From Sycobia sp. Sy_11 (taxonomy: Eukaryota; Arthropoda; Insecta; Hymenoptera; Epichrysomallidae): a stretch of DNA of 64,000 nt. Under the pieces are notes generated by a model. That model was not told where the DNA came from and made no database searches. It saw only the letters and a list, made by a program, of their open reading frames with translations. This document shows, in pieces, positions 57,092 through 64,000 of the stretch. Position 1 is the first letter of the stretch, and every line of letters starts with the position of its first letter. The translations under genes were made by a program, and so were the position numbers. Where the stretch lies: NCBI GenBank assembly GCA_018907035.1, contig JACCIC010000035.1, positions 1,116,001 to 1,180,000 on the forward strand, read 5' to 3'.

Positions 57092-57431
57092 AGGAGGCAG
57101 GGTCGCTCGAAATTTATGAAAATTCCAAAGGAATATTTAAAAGCAGCCTAGGTAAATGACGGTTGCAGAGCGGGGAATTCGCTCTCTCGTCGAGTTTGGC
57201 GGACAGCGGTTCTCAAACGACGAGCACTCAGGCGCTTCCTGATTAACTCGTACAATCCGGAGCATCGAATCTCTGATTTTCGCTCTCTTTCCCGGCGTCC
57301 CTCCCTCCCCCGCCCAATTTCACCCTCCGATTTGCATGAGCCAGGGCTTCCTCCAAGCGAACCGCACGCCGAGCCAAGGCCATACGACTCAGCCGCTCTC
57401 CCTCTCCCTCCCCCTCTCTCACTCTATCTCT

Positions 57432-57435
<4 letters not shown>

Positions 57436-57464
<29 letters not shown>
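57436..57464 (+). repeat. (CT)n microsatellite
   Basis: About 29 bp of perfect CT units. Confidence 0.95.
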
Positions 57465-57467
<3 letters not shown>

Positions 57468-58569
57468 CTACTCAGATTCTCTAGTTTCCTCTCTATATCC
57501 GTCTTTGTTGAACCTGCCAGCGGCAAACTCAGCGCCGAGTGAGCGAGTGCGCGCGCACGAGGCGAAGAGGATGAAAGAGGGAGGCAGATAGAGAGGCAGC
57601 GAATCTCTTATTGGTAGCGCATTTTAATGCGAGTCTAATTTTCGATTTAATTTCGGTAAAAATGATCCGGAACCCCTTTCTTGGCCCACCTCTTCTCTTA
57701 AATCCGTTTTACCGTCTGCTCCTCTCGATTGTTCTCTTCATCTCGGATCCACCCTCAACCGAACTTCACGGATCTATAGATATATGTATACATATTCAAC
57801 TGCGTCTCTCGTATTGTCTATATTTGTTTTCTTTTTCATTTATCCCCGCGCTTCGTTCGTCGTTAATTTTCAACTTTGGATATTCGTGATAAAGCCGTTG
57901 TTCTTGCTTGGAAAATTTGCATAATAAAACGGGCCAGACGATGACCGGCGTTGTAAAAAACCGTTAAAACTAAATGAATTAATAAAGAATGCGGAGTTTT
58001 CTAGCTGAGTTAAGAGACAGGACTGAGGAGCGAAGCCAGATTGGCAATGTGGGAAGGAGGAGGGAGTCGGAGGAGCAGGAGAGCGCTAGGCTTGACTTTT
58101 TTTAATGAAAGCCTCGCCATAATGTCTACACAAGAAATTCAATTCCGTCGATATTCTTTCAACAGCTCATGCTTTTTTAAGAACATTACCTTGTCGCCTC
58201 GGCCCTCCCCGAGGATCCTCGGCTTCTTCGCGGCTTTCGCCGCTTTCTTATTAAACAACGGGACCGGCCGCGTCTGGCGGCGCGAGCCGACGCCGGCGAC
58301 CGCGAGGCCCTCGAATCTCGCGGGAGTCCAACTTCAACCCTTTTCCCGTGTCCCGGCAGCCTGTAACTCAACGAAAATTCGACTCAATTATTAAGGCCAA
58401 CTGGGGCGGTCTCGCGCCCGTCGTCGGCTCCCCCGGAATCACGATCGAGCAACCTCTTCTCTCTTTTTTTTTTTTTTTTGTTCCCGCTTTTCATCGCGAG
58501 CTGCGACGATGCGACGACGACGCTGCCTGCCGCGGTCTCGATGTCGTTATTAAATTAGAGGCGGAGGCA

Positions 58570-58603
58570 GGGCGAGTCGGGGGGTCTTGGGGACAGGGAG
58601 GGG
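58570..58603 (+). other. G-quadruplex candidate
   Basis: G3, G6, G4, G3 and G4 runs on the plus strand with loops of 1-6 bases. Confidence 0.7.
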
Positions 58604-58911
58604 AGAGCGAGATTTATGCTTCTTTGTGAGGCGGCCCGCGAGGTTTTCTTTAATCGCGAAGTGAAAGCCCGGGAGCGGCGATCTCCTGGCGGCAGATGTC
58701 CGCCATCCGCAAGAAGAAAAGGGTTGAGCGAGGGCTGTACGGGAGCACCAATATTCGAGGGACGCCGGCCAAGACGTATGCCCTAATAATCGAAGAAAAA
58801 AGTGTCCAATGAAAGAAATTTACGAGCGGCTCTAATTAAGGCAGGGCGACTCTCTTTTCCCCTGCCGCGAGTGCGACCAACTGCTCTTTTTCTCTCCTAC
58901 ATTTTTTCAGA

Positions 58912-58943
58912 CCCCTACCGCCCCCCCCCTCCCCCCGCCCCCC
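58912..58943 (-). other. G-quadruplex candidate (minus strand)
   Basis: Plus-strand C4, C9, C6 and C6 runs with loops of 1-4 bases give a minus-strand quadruplex pattern and a plus-strand i-motif pattern. Confidence 0.75.
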
Positions 58944-59286
58944 GCCACCTCGTACTCCCGACGCCCAACGTCTCATTGCACGCAACCCTTTCCCGCTGGA
59001 AGGATTAATTAATTCAGAATGTATCAATTAGGAATAAGGTTTACTCTTCTGCATGAGCTAGTAGCTCATTGCTCCACCTACTCCTCGCTCACCCCCATCG
59101 CTTCTTTTCGCCGATGCCTTCTGCGAACTTCGCTCCCCCGCCCTGCCCCTCCGCCCTCGTTCGCCCCTGGCTCCTTTTATTGCAAATTGGACGTGAAAAA
59201 TGACGCCTTGATTAATCTCGCGGATAATTTAAAAACGAAGGGGTTGGCCACCCCCCGCGCTCCGCGCCCCGACGAGCCGACGAAGG

Positions 59287-59315
59287 AACGAACGAACGAA
59301 CGCACGGACGGACGG
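59287..59315 (+). repeat. (AACG)n and (GGAC)n tetranucleotide tract
   Basis: Four AACG units pass into three GGAC-type units. Confidence 0.85.
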
Positions 59316-60054
59316 GGTCCTGGCGGATAAAAATTCAAGACGCGAAATTACCAATCAGCGACGGGCGACGCGGGCGGCTGGGGGCAGTAGCAGTCGAGAA
59401 AGCGAGGGACTGTAGCGTAATAACGTTAAAAAATTATGCCCCGCGCGCAGACTGGATTTTATGGGCGCGCTTCGACGCGCCCGTCCGCCGCCCCACGTCC
59501 GCCGCCCGCCCGCTCCGCTCCCATCGCGAATTAATCCCTTTCTCGCGGACTCCCCAAGAAAAATTCTGATAAATGTAAATTATCCGGCCGAAGGGGCCCC
59601 TCGGCCGTCCGCGGCGCGACCGGCTCCCGCGAAATGCGGAAAAACGGAAGGAGGCGAGTGGAGGGCAAATATAGACGGGGCGCAAGAAAAACCCTCGGAC
59701 TCTTGATTCTCCCGTATCCCCGGGGCTCGGCCATTTAATTGAATACTTGCAGCGCGCCCGCGAGCCCGGCACGTGAAAAGTGAATTTCCTGAAGTTTTAC
59801 GGCGCGAGGCGAGTAGGGCGAGGAGGGCGGGAGGGGGCGGCCGGGGCGGAGGAGGGCCGGGGGCAAGGGAGAGGAGAGCTGAGACTAATGATCATCAGCG
59901 TCGCTCGCATGAGAAAAGGTGACGCGTCGGGGCACGGAGCGCGCGGAGAGTTTCATTTCAACTGATCTTTGCCGACGGTATCTGCCTCGGTAAAGTCTCG
60001 TTAAAGAGGCTCGAGTGGGATCTTCCGTCGATTGCTCCCCCTCACCCCTCCCCC

Positions 60055-60080
60055 CCTCCTCCTCCTCCTCCTCCTCCTCC
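60055..60080 (+). repeat. (CCT)n triplet array
   Basis: About eight CCT units. It reads as poly-Ser (TCC) in the 60015-60470 frame. Confidence 0.9.
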
Positions 60081-60266
60081 CCCCTCGTCCTCGCGCGCTC
60101 TCCTTCTGCTCGGGGCTGCGACGGCTCGCGGGGCAGCGCGGAGGCCGCGCCGCGGACGGGAGCGGAGCCTCGGCGCGCAAGAGGCAAGAACTTAATTTGT
60201 CTCTTGGAACGCGAGTGTATCGGGCCGATCGGCCAGATGGCTTTTCAGCGGCGTTCTTCGCGGGAT

Positions 60267-60360
60267 CGCCACTTCTCCTCCTCCTCTTCTTCTTCTTCTT
60301 CTTCTGCCGTTGCTCCTGCTCCTGCTGCTGCTGCTTCTTCGTCTTCGTCGTCGTCCTCGC
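60267..60360 (+). repeat. Compound triplet array
   Basis: TCC/TCT, GCT/CCT and TCG units in continuous or near-continuous phase. In the same frame as the upstream CCT array it reads as Ser10, an Ala/Pro mix and Ser8. Confidence 0.85.
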
Positions 60361-60469
60361 GATCGTCGCTTCTTCCACCCGTTCTCGCTTCCCGCGCGCT
60401 CTTTTTATTTCTCTCCACCCGACATAATGCTGCCCTTACTCGCTTCTTTTTTATTCCCGAGCGCGGTTG

Positions 60470-60960
60470 AAAAAACTTGGCTTTTAAAAATACTATAACT
60501 TTTATGCACGATTTATTATACGCAGCTGAGTTCACGACCTCAATTTCATCAGTTTCCAACATAATTAAGCAGCAGATATAAGTAATAACGGCCGATACTT
60601 ACTTGTTTTATTAACGCAGCACGAAGCTCGGAATCGATACCGGGGGACATTAAACATTTTCAATAAAATTCCAATTTCGTAGATTAAACATTAGCATACA
60701 GTACGAGAATGATCAAATCGTCATTACCAACGCGTTGTTATTTTCCTATTTTACTTCACCGTACAGTCGAGAACAATAAATATTAATATTTCCGTTTAAG
60801 AATATAATCGTTCACACAGGGAAAAAAATTTTTGAACTTTGTAAGTCTCGAAAGAATTGTACATTAATAAGATGATTTAAAAATCTGAAATTTCTTTTAA
60901 ATACTGATAGAGATAATGAAAATAGATATGTGCGTTATCTTAAATGGATTAGCTGATATA
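60470..60960. other. AT-rich spacer
   Basis: AT-rich. Nothing recognisable. Confidence 0.65.
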
Positions 60961-61138
60961 AATCGTCATCGATATGCCCTTTTCGCCGCTGCCCGGTAGG
61001 AGAAGCGAGAATTACGGTCGTAAATACAAGGGATAATCGATAACTTAGTAAACTAATTAGCCGACTCGCCGACAAAGCTGGTCCCGGAGTCAGGCGCGCA
61101 CTGCAAGACGTATCTGTCGACGGCGTTTTTGCCTCCAG

Positions 61139-61165
61139 CGTCTCTCTCTCTCTCTCTCTCTCTCT
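61139..61165 (+). repeat. (CT)n microsatellite
   Basis: About 27 bp of CT units. Confidence 0.95.
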
Positions 61166-61508
61166 TTCTCCCTGTCTTTCTTGAGCGTTCAATCCTTTTT
61201 TATTAGCCTTCTTCGGATTTGTTCTTCCCACTTGTCTTTTTACAATTCCGCGCGTGTTGCGCACGAGAGGCCGTGGATACTCAAGGGAGCGTAGGATTCA
61301 TTGCCGGGAATAGATCGATATTTCGTCGAAAAAAATTTTCCACCTCCTCAAGGACGAGCCAGGTCTGATTAATATTACGTCCGATACTGGCACTCCACGA
61401 AATTGATACAGGTCGTTATTCAAGCAATATAGGAATGTTTACTCGCTGGAATAATAACGTCGAGTAGGATAGCGATGAAATATCAACAGCGATTGCGTTC
61501 TCGAGATT

Positions 61509-61509
<1 letters not shown>

Positions 61510-61552
<43 letters not shown>

Positions 61553-61620
61553 GTCTCTGTCTCTGTCTCTGTCTCTCTTCTCTCTCTCTCTCTCTCTGTT
61601 TCTCTCTCTGGCTCTCCCTC
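61510..61620 (+). repeat. (CT)n with a (CTCTGT)n hexamer section
   Basis: CT array that passes at about 61541-61576 into a period-6 repeat of CTCTGT (about five units), then back to CT units. Confidence 0.95.
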
Positions 61621-61990
61621 TATATACAAGGATGGGGAACGATCGTAATCGAAAAGCATCGAGCGAAGTGTGTCGAGCAAACATCGGTCCCCTGGCTTTA
61701 TATCGAACGGCAATTTGCGCGCGATGGCAGCTACCACTACCAGTCGGTCTGTTGCAACTTACCGCAAGGCTGCCGCCCCGTGTTATTTAGCGCTGCAATA
61801 GCCCTCCCTCTACGCCTCGTCGTCGACGCCCTCGTCCTCCTCGTCCTCGTCGTCTCCGCGAACTGAAACTTTACTTTAGCAATTGACGAGTTTCTTTATA
61901 TCGCAACGTTCGCGAGAGCGAAATGAGAGGCTCCGCTTTATAGATGCATATAGATAGAAATGGAGCCGGCGAACGGGGGTAACTGCCGGC

Positions 61991-62044
61991 GGGGGGGGGC
62001 GGAGGGGCGAGGAAGGGGGCATTGGGCGAGGGCCGCGGGGAGGG
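61991..62044 (+). other. G-quadruplex-dense cluster
   Basis: Seven G-runs of three or more (G9, G4, G5, G3, G3, G4, G3) within 54 bp on the plus strand, enough for more than one quadruplex. Confidence 0.75.
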
Positions 62045-62135
62045 AGCGGCAGGGAGCAACCGCTGCGGTAACGGAATATATAGACGGCGCGCGGAGGCGA
62101 GAACGGACCGCCGGGAAAGCGTCGTAAAGGTTCAC

Positions 62136-62147
62136 GGGGGGGGGGGG
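62136..62147 (+). repeat. G12 homopolymer
   Basis: Twelve consecutive G, followed closely by further G3 runs. Confidence 0.95.
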
Positions 62148-62449
62148 CGGGAGGAGGGTTCTCTCTTTGATGCGAGGAATATACGGCGGCGTATTTAGTT
62201 AGACATATCATTTGGTTTCTACCTATTGTACGGACGACGTACAAACTTCCTATTTGTTTGAAAGCTAGGACGAGGGGCCGGGGGAAGGGGTGGCCTGCTG
62301 CCGACCTACAGAATCGCATAGACATGGACCCCCTGCGCGTCTTTCGTATCAGTGCGAGGCCGCCGGGAGGTGCTTTGTGAGCGAAGCGTGCGCACGCGAA
62401 TAACCCCACCCTTTCTTTCACGAATTGTTACGCGCGCTTTTCTCAATTA

Positions 62450-63130
62450 TTATCAAAGCTATTATTTTTATTATTATTATTATTATTAGTAGTAGTAGAA
62501 TGATTATTGTTGTACTTTAATTATTATAATTATTTATAAGCGATGCCCATTGCGAGAGGAAGCGTGCCGCGCATTATTCGATTGTATAATATGACTCGCT
62601 CGTACGATTTTCCCTGTCTTTACTCATATGCTGTTCAATGGAATTTTACCTCACTGATAAATCTAGATTTCAAAACGAATTTAAACTCTGCTCATTAGGT
62701 AGCGGGGATACAAGACCGGCTTACAGAAGATGACCTTACAATAAATGCTTCTTGCAATCTTTATTTTTTAAATAAATTTTATTAATAAACGAGTAACATT
62801 CAATTGCTAATGAGAATACAAATGATTACAAACGATTTGTGTCGCAAGGAATTTGGAAATATTTAGCGTCCTGCGCGCATTCTCTTAAAATGTAAGACTT
62901 ATGTAGACGATTCCATCTGCATCAATTCTTCGAAGATTATCGCGAGAGATAAAAAGCATTTTTTAATAATGCCATGACTAATTTAATGACGATAAATACC
63001 ATTTTTTTACGCATATCTGTCTCCGAGCATAATAAATGCGACGAGAGCCGCAAATCTCGAGAGCATTGCCTTTTTTTACAATGTAGCCGGAGCTCTCGGT
63101 AAGAGGCAAAATGATTTTTAAAATACTTGC
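62450..63130. other. AT-rich spacer
   Basis: AT-rich, with (TTA)n and (TAG)n arrays at its start. No coding signal. Confidence 0.65.
62469..62499 (+). repeat. (TTA)n followed by (TAG)n
   Basis: About 20 bp of TTA units pass into four TAG units. Confidence 0.9.
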
Positions 63131-63171
63131 ATAAAAAGCGTAAAATTTCCATGCTTCTTCTACGGTCGTTC

Positions 63172-63182
63172 GGGGGGGGGGG
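63172..63182 (+). repeat. G11 homopolymer
   Basis: Eleven consecutive G. Confidence 0.95.
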
Positions 63183-63771
63183 CGCGGGGACGGGATAAAA
63201 AGGCAGGGTGGAGGGAGGCAGCGAAATCCGCCCGACTGTAACGATCAACATACCGGCGACCCGCCGTGAGGATCAACCCGAGGACGACGCGACGTGCCTC
63301 GATAGATTCATCGAATACTATCGAAGGAATTTCGCGAACAATCCGGACCAATCGACACACTGAGGCCCCGCTGCCCCCTCCCCCCGCCTGGGAACCAGTT
63401 GTCGACCCGCGTCTCAAACTCGTTCGCGCCCTTTCCCCTCCCCGCTTCCCTTTCCGTCGTGAGCGCGCGCAAGAAGCTGGGCACGAAGACCGATGTAAAT
63501 GCAGCGGGCCTTCGCGCCAGCGGAACACCACCGGGACCAAATTGGCACCAGGCCCGCGCGCGCCGGCGCGCAAAACGACAGGGACGAGGAGCCGCGCGTG
63601 TGAGAACCGCGCCCGTCGGCCTTAAATCAAGCGGGCCCTAATTCCCGCAAGAAACGCATCCGCGCGCGGGGCGTTGTTCCCAGGATCAGCTGGCCGACTG
63701 ACGGCATTTCTCGCGGACATACCGTCCGTTCCTCATCGACCGGTTTCGAGCGTCCTCAGGACGAGAGAGTA

Positions 63772-63776
<5 letters not shown>

Positions 63777-63815
<39 letters not shown>
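63777..63815 (+). repeat. (GA)n microsatellite
   Basis: About 39 bp of GA units, nearly perfect. Confidence 0.95.
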
Positions 63816-63818
<3 letters not shown>

Positions 63819-64000
63819 TGTGCGTTTCTTGGATTTTGTGCGCCGTTGCCTCGCGCGCGAGGCAGAAATCGGGACCGCGGGAGGCCATCGGAGCATAATG
63901 GCTCTCGTCCCGATCGCTGCTCGCTAACCACTTTGGATTCTGCATTGCTATCTCCGATCACCCAAAACCGACGCACGATTCGACTGGAAATTCGAGACTA

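Larger units (their letters stand above)
56400..60470. other. Long CpG-rich domain
   Basis: Four kilobases of mostly CpG-rich DNA with a (GA)n and a (CT)n array, a G11 run, T16 near 58464-58479, two G-quadruplex candidates, a tetranucleotide tract and two Ser-coding triplet arrays in one 159-codon stop-free frame (59994-60470). No recognisable gene. Confidence 0.5.
60960..62450. other. Mixed to GC-rich block with CT arrays and G-rich clusters
   Basis: Contains two CT arrays (one with a hexamer phase), a TCG/TCC-rich patch at 61805-61856, and two plus-strand G-rich clusters at 61991-62044 and 62136-62157. The 181-codon minus-strand frame (61876-62421) runs across the G-rich clusters as Pro-rich peptide and is unrecognised. 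Confidence 0.55.
63130..64000. other. CpG-rich block at the window end
   Basis: CpG-rich with a G11 run and a (GA)n array. Overlapping frames of 119 and 137 codons on opposite strands (63160-63625) are Arg/Pro-rich and unrecognised. GCCAT and ATGGC occur near 63884 and 63899. Confidence 0.55.

Noticed and set aside
1..64000. Bacterial, viral or plasmid insertion
   Set aside because: No prokaryote-like gene density, ribosome-site pattern or viral domain anywhere.

Overview
This window looks like non-coding chromosomal DNA from an insect, most likely a hymenopteran of the ant or wasp kind. That is an inference from style and not a database match. Three things point that way: a sharp mosaic of AT-rich and CpG-rich blocks, no visible CpG depletion in the GC-rich blocks, and a very high load of (GA/CT)n, (TA)n, (CA/TG)n and triplet microsatellites plus G10-G12 homopolymers. 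Nothing looks bacterial, viral or plasmid-like. I found no convincing protein-coding gene, tRNA, rRNA, known microRNA, CRISPR array or intact transposon. Long open frames exist, but they run through CpG-rich or microsatellite DNA, give Arg/Pro/Ser/Gly-rich or Leu-Ser and Arg-Glu repeat peptides, and mostly lack ATG starts.

Layout. Positions 1-4540 are mainly AT-rich, with GC-rich patches at about 380-830 and 1000-2080 and a palindrome-rich patch at 3230-3700. A dense CpG block at 4540-5440 has an initiator-like motif and two overlapping ATG frames. Positions 5440-9240 alternate between (CT)/(GA) microsatellite ground and AT-rich DNA. Positions 9240-11740 are an AT-rich desert. Positions 11740-17340 are a long CpG-rich domain that includes a perfect 11-bp stem-loop at 15184-15230. 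Positions 17340-20460 are mostly AT-rich and include a 191-bp element with imperfect terminal inverted repeats. Positions 20460-26400 are CpG-rich with strong G-quadruplex candidates. From 26400 to the end, AT-rich stretches of about 0.5-1.7 kb alternate with CpG-rich stretches of about 0.5-4 kb. The AT-rich ones are near 26.4-27.8, 31.6-33.3, 37.4-38.0, 39.7-40.7, 42.3-44.4, 47.3-48.4, 49.4-50.2, 51.8-52.7, 60.5-61.0 and 62.5-63.1 kb.

The GC-rich blocks carry isolated homeodomain-type AT cores (TAATTA, GCTAATTAGC, TAATCAATTA, a tandem AATTAATCY pair) and about 30 GAGA-type tracts. This would fit a gene desert or giant intron of a developmental regulator, but nothing in the window identifies such a gene. 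The best leads are the possible 5' end at 4.5-5.4 kb, the Ser-rich frame at 60.0-60.5 kb, three long inverted repeats (15.2, 20.0 and 27.0 kb), a tandem palindrome at 52.5 kb, and the fold-back pair of (CT)n and (GA)n at 7.4-7.5 kb. I did not find a new multi-gene system.
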